NCBI GenBank assembly: GCA_016630955.3
Contig: CM049997.1
Coordinates: forward strand, 868,001-932,000
Length of the DNA stretch: 64,000 bases
Origin: Didymella arachidicola
Lineage: Eukaryota > Ascomycota > Dothideomycetes > Pleosporales > Didymellaceae
Direction: 5' to 3'
Shown here: piece after piece, positions 23,359 through 34,315 of the stretch
Layout: the number at the start of each line of letters is the position of its first letter
Position numbering within the stretch: the first letter of the stretch is position 1
Translations under genes and position numbers: made by a program
The notes under the pieces: generated by a model
Seen by the model: only the letters and a program-made list of their open reading frames with translations
Databases searched by the model: none
Told to the model about the DNA's origin: nothing

Positions 23359-24866
23359 TTACAAGTCCAGTGCCCGGTTGATCTGTACCTTCTTGTCCTC
23401 GCCCGCACTCACAATGCCCACCTCCTTGTCCCAGCACACACTGAACACCTTGACGCCTTCACCGTGGCTCTTCGCCGGCCCGCTCACGCCCTGCCTGTTT
23501 ATGGTATACACGCTCTCGCCCGCCATGCCCTCGCCGACCTGGCCGCCCGTTGTGACGTTTCGGAGGTCCCAGATCTGACACGTCCCGTCGTGGCTTCCGG
23601 AGACGAGGTTGTACTCCGAGTTTGGATCGGTTGCGAGCGATACAACGCCGTTCTTGTGGCCTCGGAGTGTCATGACGCTGATCTGCGTGGCGCTCACGCG
23701 TGGGTCGACAAGCGTGATGTGACGCGCGCTCGTGCCAGTTGCGAGGAGGTTGCGGGAGGGTATGGCGCAGAGTGAGAGCAGAGCGTGGCCAGTCGTACGT
23801 GTGTCGACGCACGATTGCGTGGGGAAATCCCAGGTCTTGAGGGTGTGGTCGTGAGATGCCGAGTATGCCACTGTAGCGTCGTCGGGCTTGAAGATGACGC
23901 TGGAGACGGGGGCGGCGTGGCCGGTGAAGGTCGCAAGGGCGCCACGGGCGGGCACCATCCGGTCGGGTTTGGAGAGCTTTTGGCGCTTGTTGGAGGCGGC
24001 TGTAGAATTGGGGAGGAGTTTGGAGGGCGCAGCAGGGTTCTCTTTGGTGTTGCTGGAGAATAGGGAGATGGTGGAGTCTGAAGAGGCGGACAGGATGCGG
24101 TTGGAGGGTCCGTGGACAGCGACGTCCTCAACGGCCCATCGGTGGTTGAACAGCTCCAGGCTTGTTGTAATGGTGCGCGTATCGTCGTCGTACTTGTAGA
24201 CTCGCACTGTGTTGTCCAAGCCCGCGGCTACGAACTTCTTGTCTGAGATCCACTTCGCTGTCTTCAAGCTTGTGATCCTGCCGCCGTTATTCGGTGCCTC
24301 TGATGTCGCCAGCACGTCGCCCGAAGTGTTCCAAACGCGCACTAGCCCATCGTAGCTTGCACTCAGAATCCTCTCCTGCCCGCCCTGTATGTTTCCACCA
24401 GACCACCTGCCCGCAGGCGAAGACTTCGAAAGCACATCCACGGCCGATACCCAATCATCATGCTCGAAGCTAGTGACATTCAGCGGAGGAACAAGCGCCC
24501 GTGTGTATTCGACGTCTAATGTAGTTTCCGCATTGATTCCGTTTTTGGTGAGGAATTCCTCGATCGATGTGCGCAGGAACTGGCCATTGATGAGAATGTC
24601 AAAGGGAATGCGCGTCTCGCGGTGCAGCAGGTCGTTGACGAGGGTGGAGAGCTGGTGTCTACTCAGAGCTTTAGATGTTGTCAGCAATCACGAACTGCTC
24701 AAACAGGTGTGTGAAACGCGCGGCGCATTTGTTTCTTCACCTGCACGCATACAAGCTACTTACAGGTTTGCACCAACAGTACCGTTGGCTCCTCGGCGAT
24801 TTGAAGCCCCGGATCGCGAGTGCTTAGGCGAATCTGCACCTTGGTTTCTGAAGCGGTGGAATCCAT
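23359..24866 (-). CDS. YTM1: Ribosome biogenesis WD-repeat protein Ytm1 (WDR12)
   Basis: Two exons (24866-24764 and 24668-23359) give 470 aa. The first exon encodes the start of the NLE/ubiquitin-like domain (KVQIRLSTRDPGLQIAE) and joins in frame at VQT|SLSRHQLSTLVNDLL. The acceptor is AAG rather than CAG. The NLE domain continues with IPFDILINGQFLRTSIEEFL, and a seven-bladed WD40 propeller fills the rest (blades with RVWNTSG, KTWDF, QIWDLR). Ytm1 is part of the Nop7-Erb1-Ytm1 (PeBoW) complex for 60S maturation and is removed by the AAA protein Rea1 through the NLE domain. Inserts between blades contain a short Lys-rich stretch. Confidence 0.93.
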
Positions 24867-25356
24867 TGTGTGTGTTGGTAGAGATTTTGGCTGATGCGAT
24901 GCGATCGACTGTCAAGATGCCGCTCTTGCTGGAAACTTTTCGGTGGGGCCCTCCGCGGTACCAAATGCCGTTCATTGGCTCGTGCGTGTTACCCACATCA
25001 GCCTTGCTTTCGGACATAACAGCGACATGATTGCATTTACAGCCAACAGGAGTCCCTCAATATATTTGAGCTGTGCATAAGCCCTGCTGGCTGCCACCAG
25101 TAGTTAAGCTTGTTTTTGACCCTTTTCGTAGCGCAAGAGCCTTCCTGACGTAACGTCCAATGGGGTGATGATGAAAGTGCAAGGACAGACGATGGGTCTT
25201 GGAAAGCATGCTTACTTGATGCTAGTTAAAAAGCAGAGATCTTCGGAGACGTCAACTTCATCTAGTAACGACTGCTAAGTAATCTCAATGATTTCGTCTT
25301 GTGCAGTGCAATAACCTATCATCGAACGTACATCGAGCTACCAAAGTTCCTCCCAC
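24867..25356. other. Intergenic, YTM1 promoter and 3' flank of MYND gene 1
   Basis: 490 bp, no gene seen. Confidence 0.5.
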
Positions 25357-26416
25357 CTACAGCAAGTTCGCCGCACGCGACATATGATCCGTTATTGTCT
25401 GGCAATTCCTAGCTTCAAAGGGATGCCGCGCATGGTATTGTCTCTCTCTGCGCACATCAGCAGTGAAGTCATTCGACGTGACAAAACTGCGCACTGCTCT
25501 ATCAAGCGCACTCAGGAGACTGATCTTATGCTGATCGAACGCCGCATTGTCAAGGGTTCTAAGTTGAGACAAAGGAACGTTCAAAGTGTCCCATACGTTC
25601 GTAGTTCTATCGAAGATATGCGCAGCGCGACCCACAAGACCATATGTGAGAGCAGACAGGCCTCGCAGCTGGGATAGTTGGGCGATGAGCGAGTGTGTGA
25701 ATCCTAGAGGGTAGAGAGCGTCTTCGCGCTGGACGTACTGAGTGCGGTATTGGGTCAACTCGTGGAATGGTGAGAGGATGCCGTACTGAGCGCCGCAAAG
25801 GTCGATGATCCATACTTTGTTTCCAGCTTGGCGGGACTTGATGCGGAGGACTTGGTGCTTGTAAGCGGGCCAGTTGCACATAGTATGTCCTGATGGCATC
25901 ACGACATTGACCGATCGCGGTGCGTTACGCAAGTCGACACTAAGCTCTTCGATGTCAACATTGAGACCTATGTGAGATCAGCACGGCAAAGTAGCACAGA
26001 TGAAAAGACAGACCCTTGAGTAGCTTTACGATCAGCGAATAAAGGAAGGCGTAAGGCTCATTGCATGCCCAGGCGGTCAGAAGTGCCATCTTATCCGGCC
26101 TACTGCTCTGGATCAGATGGTTGGGGAAAGCGGTGAAGTAAGTAGTGTTGAGTGCTTGATCACCATCGTAGACGGTTAGCTTGTCAGGCGCGCTGATGAC
26201 TTGTCTGATCGGGGTGTCGAAAGTATTCTCGCGGAAGGCAAGATATGCTTCTTGAAGAATGTGCGCCACGCGCTCGAGTGCGATAAAAAGCTCTGTGTCA
26301 CAGGTCTGCTTGTGAGCTGTTTGGTCTTGGTTCTGGCAGTCAGCATTGCAGTACCTGGCCACTTTGCAATAAGTGCAGGTATTCAGTGTAGAACTACCAC
26401 AATTCTCACAATCCAT
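25357..26416 (-). CDS. MYND-type zinc finger protein, tandem copy 1
   Basis: Two exons (26416-26014 and 25967-25357) give 337 aa. Residues 3-39 form a complete MYND finger: C3/C6, C14/C17, C23/C27 and H35/C39. The rest is a fungus-specific domain of unknown function (segments AYLAFRENTFDT, WACNEPYAFL, GAQYGI, YGLVGRAA). The 46-nt intron begins GTCTGT, an atypical donor, and ends ATAG. It is placed by frame and by the match LLKGLNVDIEEL to YGLDIDSEEI in the neighbouring paralogue. MYND fingers bind proline-rich peptides. The function here is unknown. The protein ends about 35 residues earlier than copy 2. Confidence 0.82.
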
Positions 26417-27024
26417 AACGAGAAAGGACCTGAGATGTTGCCATTTCCACTGCGCACACCGAAACTCATATTTATACCGTCTGGAGCTAAGCTGGTTTGC
26501 TGCAAGCACAGCTGTTTCAGCGGGTCTGACTTCATCAATACAAGCGCATGAGATTCGATTGTCCACAAAATTAAGATGATCACAAGGAACTTACGGAGAA
26601 TCTGACAATGTAGGCGAGCCAAGCTTTTGATATGAATGCGAGTCACAGCTGTGACGACTACGTGAAGAAGTATTAGGAGCAATGATATTAGCAATAGCTT
26701 CATTACTATTTCGTGTATCTACCTATGCTTCCTGATTGAAAAGGATGCGCACACACGCTGCATAGAATTTGTCTTACGTCGGATTGCGTCCTTTTCATGT
26801 CGAAATCTCATCCATCGATTCACCAAGTCGTCTGAGTAGTCTGATGAATGACACAAAGTCTGGCAAAGGCCATCGTGCACTCTAAAAGCTTAGAAGAAAA
26901 TATGGGTGACTTCCTTCTTCTTCTTGTCGTGGATTTGGTATAAACCTCCTGGCTGAGTGTAGCCCGCGTCGAAGTCAAGAAGCTCCTCAACTGGCGGACA
27001 AGACTCATCGCCATCGCGATAACT
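26417..27024. other. Spacer between the MYND paralogues
   Basis: About 610 bp, probably promoter of copy 1. The part next to copy 2 (26890-27024) continues its reading frame after the stop codon for 44 more protein-like codons (see findings). Confidence 0.5.
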
Positions 27025-28163
27025 TTAGTCGCGGCCGAATTTCTTGCGAAGATGATCTATCATCGTAGATCTGCCTTGAGGATATATCATGAGAAGGTTG
27101 GCTTCGTTGGTGAGCTCCTTAAACCTCATCATGGTCACCAGTTGGGTGACTTCATTATGCTCAGTCTTGGCTTTGCGGACAATCGCGGCGAAGTCGTTCG
27201 TAGAGATGAAGTTTTGAACTGCTTTGTCGAGCACGCCGAGAAGAGAAGACCTCTTCTCGGTAAATGCAGTACCGTTTAGAGCTCTCATGGTGTCAAGAGA
27301 CTGGTTCCGTGTCTCCCATACAGCGAGAGCCTTGTCGAGCGCACCAGCAGCTCTGCCGACCAAGCCATACGACAGTGTGGCTAGTCCAGCGGTTTTGGCC
27401 ACCTCTGCTAGGATGATCTTGTGTGCGCTGACCTCGAACCTACCCGCGACCTTCTCGACAAAGGCTTCCTGATACTGCACCCAGTCGTGGACGATCTTAA
27501 CAATGCCATACTGCCCTCCAGCAATATCGAAGACCCATTCTTTTCCACTTTTGCGAGACTTCACGAGCAGCATCGTATGTTGATATCCCGGCCAGTTCGA
27601 GTGTGGCTCTGCATTTAAGTAATGGATAGCAATCGTCTTGCGTGGGACGGTCTTCAACTTGACGCCGATCTCCTCAGAATCAATGTCAAGCCCTGTCGCG
27701 GAATTTGCGATGCCAAGTGACGTTCGCACAAGTACCTGCCGTATAAGACTTTCTGTATCAGGGTGGCCATGAAAGCGTAGGGTTCATCGCACATCCACGC
27801 AGTGAGCACCCCTAGTTTCGTGCGCTTGCTATCAGGGACAATATCGTGCGGAAACTTCATGAAGCCTTGTGCATCGTCCCATGGTAGGCCGTCGTGGATG
27901 ATCAAGGCGTCTTCACGATCTTCGATCTTTTTGATTGTGGTGTCCCACGTGTTCTTGCGGAATGCCAGGTAGGCATCTTGGATCAATGCAGCTGCGCGAG
28001 CAAGCATGAGCTCCAACTTCAGATCGCTGAAGGCCTTCTTATGGATGGGCCAGTCCTTCGTTTGACAGCCTTTGCTGCAGTATGCAATCGCTTTGCAACT
28101 ACCGCACTTCTGTGTTGTAGGGGTACAGCAAGCTGTACATTGCGTCTCGCCAGGGTCGCTCAT
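27025..28163 (-). CDS. MYND-type zinc finger protein, tandem copy 2 (possibly decaying)
   Basis: Two exons (28163-27740 and 27692-27025) give 363 aa, co-oriented with and clearly paralogous to copy 1 (shared AYLAFR.NTWDT, W.CDEPYAF, GGQYGI, SYGLVGRAA). The finger has C9/C12, C20/C23, C29/C33 and H41, but the last ligand is Phe45 instead of Cys. The only frame-preserving junction that aligns with copy 1 uses a 47-nt GC-AG intron (donor G|GCAGGT). The nearby GT donor gives a 43-nt intron and a frameshift. After FGRD and TAA the same frame stays open for 44 codons. The protein may be a functional diverged copy, or an ageing duplicate. The start ATG at 28163 is the one directly before the finger. 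Confidence 0.72.
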
Positions 28164-28355
28164 CGTGGGGGGCTTTGGAGGGTCGTAAGGGCTTTCAAGT
28201 GGAGGGTAGGAGGTGAGGGCACAAGGTGGGGAGAGTTCCAGTGATGGAATAAGGAGCGGACGTGGCCTTAGTGGCAAATCGAGTCGAAGTGAAGGCGAAT
28301 TCTTGATCAAACCCAAGCTCGGAGATCGGCAGGCATCAATATCGGTGGGGCTCAA

Positions 28356-28362
28356 TATATAT
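28356..28362 (-). promoter_or_regulatory. TATA-like element
   Basis: TATATAT about 195 bp upstream of the copy 2 ATG. It fits a core promoter, but spacing in fungi is loose. Confidence 0.3.
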
Positions 28363-29140
28363 GGCTAATCATGGCTGATCGATCTCTAGTCAGTTATTTG
28401 TTTAGTGTGCAAGTTCCGCTACAATCGAGAGGAGCCTGTTCTCTCCAGATTGTGCAAGCAGTTGCGATGTCCCTTGCAGAGCCTATGGGCTCGTCGTCAT
28501 CCATTGTGATTGCTCGATAACTTTGGCGACTGTAGAGGCGCAAAGTGAATTTCAGAGACAGAACTGGCGGATCTGAATAACGTAGGTGGTTTGATCTCTA
28601 TTATGAGTATTGATCATATTCTCGGAGCGGCGTTGGGCCGCGTGGAAAATGTAGTTCGAAGTGAGCGAAACATCCACTGCATCATATACTCTTAGATTGC
28701 GACTTCTTATTGGAGATGACTCTGATGATATATTTTCCACTGAAGTGAGGCCATTCTGACTCAAGAAGATCCGAATCGATTTGCGCTAAGAAGTTAGCAA
28801 TGGGTGCGTAAGATGGAACCCGTGTCCAGAAGAGATCAGGGAAATGTGTCGGAGGCTGTGCAGACTTCGCCTGGTATCGCTTTTTCCCTTTGTGATGCAT
28901 CTGTTCTCATCTCGATTCCATCCATAGATAATAGCGATGCTACCGGATGCAAGGACATTTACGGCTATTATCGCTCTGGAGAAGACCCAACAGAGTGGAC
29001 TGGTGAAGGGGCCTCTGATCAGGCCGATGGTAGTGTCCATGGTGGAGATCGAAAGGACAAGACATGCAGTGATATCCGCATCACACTAAGTGCTACCATA
29101 TCATAGCTTCATGTGCCATCAATGAAGATTAGTCCCGGAA
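28363..29140. other. Intergenic region
   Basis: About 780 bp. Overlapping frames of 60-100 codons on both strands near 28.8-29.1 kb, none with recognisable features. Confidence 0.5.
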
Positions 29141-30555
29141 TTATGCGTCCGAAGACACGCGACCTCGTTGCGGGAATATAGGCCGACCAACATCGTTGGG
29201 ATGTTGTAGTACCGATGCTTCTAACTCGGCAGGGGGTCCAGGGACGACATGTACTGGCCTATGCTCGAGCTCGGTTGGGCTTTTCACAGTATCCGCCTCG
29301 GCGTGCACTGCCTTTGAGTCCAGCTCTTGTCGGCTCGCCGAGGTGTTTGCTTGATGCAACTGCCACCATCTCTTCTTAGTTACGTCCTGACCGTCCAACT
29401 CGGGTTTGATGTGCTCAGTCGCCAGAATATTGGCCTTCTTCCTCCGCCGAACGAACAACGTCAAAATCGCAGTGATTGCAGCAATCACGCCAAGCGCAAC
29501 ACCGGCACCAATTCCAGCCCGAGCTCCTACGCTCAGCCCTTGACTCGAAGTGCTGTTTAGTCCCGATTGGATCCTTGTATCTGCAGGAAAAGCGATCCCA
29601 ATCTTCCGAGCAAGTGAAGTGGCATACTCTGTTGGAAATGAAGAGAGATCTTCAGCTTGCCAGGCAACCACGATAGGGTCTTCGACAGCTATACCAGTCA
29701 TTACGGTTGTGATACTAGAAGACAGACTCGTGACTGAACGGCTCAATGAGGAGTCGAATGTCAGTATCTCGTGAACATACGATGTCGCTCCAGCGCGTGT
29801 AATGAGTGCGTGAGCCTGTAACGGTGTGGAGAAGGTACTGATGCAAACATCAGGGAATTCAGGACCGAAACCCATGCCACTGGTTCTCGTCATTTCAGTG
29901 ACCGTGACATCAAGCGGAGAGAATACAACCATATGGGCTCAACTAACCTCCTGCAACAACTCGCCTGCCAGAATCTGCGAGATCCTGAAGAGAAATTACT
30001 TGGTACTTCCCACGCAGTGACCTCAGCTATGGTCTGGCCTGACGGGCATACACCAGGACTGTAGGTCGGAGCGAGGCCGTATGGTTGACATGAACGATAG
30101 AACGGGTCCGTGGCTGTACCGTTCAGATTCATGTTGAATATGGTGATATTTTGGCTTTGATACTCAAATGCAGGCATCATCGTGGTCGCTGCGGTGGGGC
30201 TCGTAGAGGGGATGGTTTGATTATGTGAGGCCAGCCGCGTCCAGGTTTGGTCTCCAGCCAACATCCATCTGTTGGAGCATTCAGCCGGCGCCGTGTATAT
30301 GGTGGTGAGGGGAGGGAGATTGAAACGCAGGTCGACTAGCACTGTCACATAGATGACATCGACCGTGCTGTGAGAGTAGGCACTAGCGTTGTAAGTTGTC
30401 GGTCCACCGCGAAATGTGCCGATCCTAGTGGTAGTAGTCCCCACTGCATCAAGCGTCGAGAGGTATGTGGTGCTTCCATCTCTGGTGAGACTCGCTTGTC
30501 CTGTAACTATAGGTTTAGCGACCACGCGTATAGTACCTTCAGCAACAAGCGGCAT
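29141..30555 (-). CDS. Single-pass membrane protein of a fungal-specific Cys-rich family
   Basis: Two exons (30555-29948 and 29879-29141) give 448 aa. The 68-nt intron (GTTAGT...CAG) joins QASCCR to GMGFGPEF, giving the CC(x)SG segment that follows the YSPGVCPSG motif in this family. Conserved-looking points are PPLTTIYTAPAECSNRW, SCQPYG and the Cys pair in SCC. Then come a long Ser/Thr region, one transmembrane helix (GIGAGVALGVIAAITAILTLFV), an RRRKK stop-transfer and an ~100-aa charged cytoplasmic tail. This layout suggests a surface or vacuolar sensor-like protein. No signal peptide is visible at the ATG used, so the 5' end is uncertain and an upstream exon may be missing. Confidence 0.7.
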
Positions 30556-31272
30556 GATGATGGCGGGACGGTGGGTCGCTGAACGTCTCGTTGTAAAGCA
30601 GTGGGCGTAATGGAAACCATAGAAGCCGGGACAGGTTCTCCTTACATATAACAGCCAATGTTAGACAAGGCTGAAGTGTGACAGCCCCCAAACGCACCTG
30701 CGTGTGTGCGACCGCTACAATCTTGGCTGCATTTGCCCAATGGAGAAGCAAGACACAAGCTTGATCTACGAACCGACTAAGCTTTCATTCGTCCATAGGC
30801 TATATTGGAGATGCATACTGCTATGACCGCATTGGTTCAAAGTGCGTGGTTGGCGAACATGCTGGGCGGTTGTTGGTGGCTGAGCCTAATGCACGTCGGT
30901 TACAGCCAGATGCATGGAACTGGTACAAGGCTGAGCGATAATCATAACGATGCGGTCTCGCGAATACAGAAGACGCAAAATGTGGGCGGCTATGATCCCT
31001 TTCGCGTCTCCTGTGAATGAGGAAGGGGTCATTCTACGCAGCCGTTTCTTCAGTCACAAAAAAACTGCGGCTCATGGGTATGTCCAGCCTAGTCTGAACG
31101 ATTTTCGGAGGAAATGCTTCTCGACATAGGATATGCCGCAATATATCTGAGGCGGCGCATTAACTTAGTCTTGTTTGGCGGGGCAATCCTACGGCTTCGT
31201 TGCCTGTGTGGGTTCTGTCAGCTCCTGCTTATGTAATGTCCGCAATCTACCATTCTTGCTCAACATCTCCTG
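30556..31272. other. Intergenic region
   Basis: About 720 bp, with the upstream region of the membrane-protein gene and the 3' flank of the transporter. It may contain a missed first exon near 30.6 kb. Nothing else seen. Confidence 0.45.
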
Positions 31273-33237
31273 CTATGGTTCGCTCCTCTTAAACTTCAAC
31301 GACCTGATAGCCGATATCTTGTCCAAGCCTCTTGAACGTGCAGTTTCGACCCCAATCGATTCTTTCTCGGTACCGCTGGGCTGTACTTTCTCTTCGTCGC
31401 CAACCTGATCTGCTGCTTCGAAAAACTCGTTCTCCTCTTTGCGTTCTGGCATTCTGCCGAGTTTGCCCTCCTTCTTTCTAACCATGGCCAGCAGTACTGT
31501 CACGAGCAAATTGAGCACAGCAAGCCCGAGCATGATTAGGAATTGGCGATTGTAGCTCCCACCAAAGACTCGAGCAACTTTGTTCCTTGTGATGTCCGGA
31601 ATCCGCTCAAGTGCGGCGCTTGACGTCTGGACGGCGTTGACCTGTTCTGGCGATAGGTACGTGGTGAGTCGTACAGAGGTGTACTCGCGATGCACTGCCG
31701 TGCATATAGCCACCGCTACACATCCACCGAGCGTGCGCATCATGTTTAGTGCTCCTGTGCCAACAGAGACGTCCTTCTCTGCGATTGAGTCCTGCAAGAG
31801 TAAATAGGACGGAGGAGCTGCGAGACCCATGCCCAAGCCAACAATGATCTCGTATCCGTAGATTCCAGTCCAGAGGTGAGAATAGGTGGGAAGGCTGCCC
31901 ATGAGGCCGGTGCCAACGCACACCAAGGCTGCAGCTAAGATAAAGATATACTCTGCTGCAAATTTCTTCACAGCAAGTCCAGCGGCCATGGCACCGACAG
32001 GTGTGACCATTGTGCAAGGGAGGAGAAGGATGCCGGCGCGCTCGGCGCTGGTGAAGTTGACCGTCTGAAAGCGTTGCGGAAGCTGGACAAAGATCACATA
32101 GAACGGCATCCCGGTAAGGAACACGCTCCTGAATGTGTGTCAGCGTCTGGTACTCGGGATTACTATGGAGAGCTTACAGGAGAATGAGAGCCATAGATGG
32201 ATTGCACAGGAACCGCATTGGAAATATGGGCTCCATCTTGGTACGGTACGTGACCCATGTTTCGTAGAAGCCGAAGAGAAAGAACATTACGATGCCGGCA
32301 ACAAGGGTACCGATGATGACGCCACTGCTCCAAGGGTGCGATATACCAGCTTCTTGCAGCGCAAAGATCAAGGGAATCGGCCAACATATCGAGAGCACGC
32401 CACCGACACTGTCCAGACCGCGAATCCGCTCAGCGTTCGACTTACCATCTTTCAGGGCAGGCATGAAGAAGTAGATCAGTGCCATTGCTAAGGCACATAT
32501 AGGTCCACTGAGCCTTGTCAGTTAAAGAAGCGTAGAGTCAGCAATAGCAACTCACTTCTGTCTGGTGTTAGGGGTGATACACAAGGACGAAGGATGTCGG
32601 GAGACGTACCATAAAGAATATCCAGCGCCAAGTACTCCTATCTGCGATGATTCCACCGAGTAGCGGTCCCAAGAGGTTAGACATTGTGAATACTGAGCTT
32701 ATCACACCAGAGTAGAAGCCGATCTTCTCGGGGACAATGAGCTTCAGAATTGAAACGAAGGTAAGCGAGTAAAGGCCAGAGCCACCAATACCTTGGAACG
32801 CACGGAAGACAATCCTGAAAAGTCAGCGCTGATTTGACACAAAGACGTTGCATTGCCGTACAATTGTGTCATCGTTTGAGCTGCTCCGCATGCCATAGAG
32901 AAGATGAAGAAGATGGCGCCGCATGCGAGCAAGACGGTCTTGAGCCCCCATACATCACTGAGCTTTGCTGTAATCATCAGAAAGCCTCGTGCTGATTAGT
33001 AGAGGCTCTTGGACAGACTTAGCAGTACTCACTATTATACGTCAAAAGATAGGTGGTGACGAGCCATGCTGCTTGTTCCAGCGCGTCAAAGCCACTAGAT
33101 ATCTTGATGAGGGCTGTCGTCACGATAGTAGTGTCCAAAGCTGAGATGAACAGGCAGAACCACAGGCCAGCGATGATGGTTTGTAGCCGAGCCGGGCTGA
33201 TACTCGGTATACTTAAGGGTGCAGCAGCAGTAGCCAT
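31273..33237 (-). CDS. MFS multidrug transporter, DHA2 (14-helix) type
   Basis: Six exons (33237-33033, 32985-32862, 32814-32610, 32557-32556, 32507-32178, 32128-31273) give 573 aa. Family marks are ISALDTTIV (motif C-like start of helix 1), AWLVTTYLLTYNSFLMITAKLSD across the first join, FRAFQGIGGSGL, WRWIFFMNGPI and a charged C-terminal tail. The drug:H+ antiporter family exports toxic compounds or siderophores from the plasma membrane or vacuole. The substrate is unknown, and there is no biosynthetic cluster beside it. Two joins are unusual. The first intron ends in GAG, and WRWIFFM|N|GPI needs a 2-nt exon (AA) between two normal-looking introns of 52 and 48 nt. Confidence 0.86.
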
Positions 33238-34315
33238 AGTTGTTGATTTCGCAGACACTCTCACAGCAAACGAAGATGCAAAGCTGACACGAGACAAGGC
33301 TTCAAGATATGTTTTCAAGCCTTGCAAGCTGGCTGTATATATGTTCCTCACCCATTACCGACATCGCGGGACCCATCGCACCAGTAGCCGTATGCGTTGA
33401 AGCCTTGGGGCCAAACGGTGGAATTTCAGCCCCTGGAACGGAAGGGTGGGACCATATCAGGCCCGTATCCGCCTGATCATGTAAGACACGTCCGTCAGGC
33501 ACATTAATTATGTGGCTTGCATCGTGGATTTGCCTTGGCCCCACATAGCGAACGAGCAGGCAGCAACAAGCGAATGCGAAAGAGGTGCATCCGGTATAGG
33601 CAGCAGCGCCACTAAGAGTTACATTAGCCTTGCTGTACATGTCGGTGGTTGTGGGTACCGTAGGTGAGATGGTGAGGTCCGAGCCTGGAGGAAAGCACCG
33701 ATCGAGCGGGGGAGCCCAGAGGCAGGCGGGCAGATGTCAAAGCGCACTTGCCGAACCTCCCACGACTTCCACCTGAGTTCTTCGCATCTACCTCTTCTTC
33801 ATCTGCATTAACAAGTACAGGAAAGCTGCTCCTCTTCGACTGCGACACGTGCGCTAGTTCCAACGATAAGCGTCTGAAGTACGAGTATGCCGGATCTAGG
33901 AGATCGGGCGCAGCTGCCGATGCCTTGCAGAATCGTCAGGTCGCACAAGGTAGGTAGTACAGACGTTTGTCGACTTGAGATGTTGGCTCGCACATCTAGA
34001 CATGGCTCCTCATGCACGAAGTAGGGCTTGTTTGCTAGATCTTCACGGTGAAGCAGGTGCGGTGTGCACGAGTGAATTGCGGTGAGTGGTGGGTAGAGCC
34101 GCGCCTGCCTCAAACGCGCCTCTTCCCCTCGACGCGTTCGACGCGACTTCCAATCTCCACGCTCCTGCCCCGGCATCAAGTATCTCAACAGCACACCGAT
34201 AACCATCCTCGAATCCCAGACCCTTTCCTATCTGTACCAAGTCGTTTTCTCCCTTTCTTTGATCTTTTCGAATGCCGTACACCTTTCGCTAGTCAACTTT
34301 CTTTGAGGCTACGCG
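33238..34315. promoter_or_regulatory. Divergent upstream region, DHA2 transporter / 988-aa protein
   Basis: 1.08 kb. A TATATAT lies at 33336-33342, ~100 bp upstream of the transporter ATG. The 34.1-34.3 kb part is C/T-rich like a leader for the plus-strand gene. No extra gene seen. Confidence 0.4.

Noticed and set aside
28786..29106. Opposing frames of 84 and 100 codons near 29 kb
   Set aside because: One has a hydrophobic stretch, but neither has a good start, splice partner or similarity.
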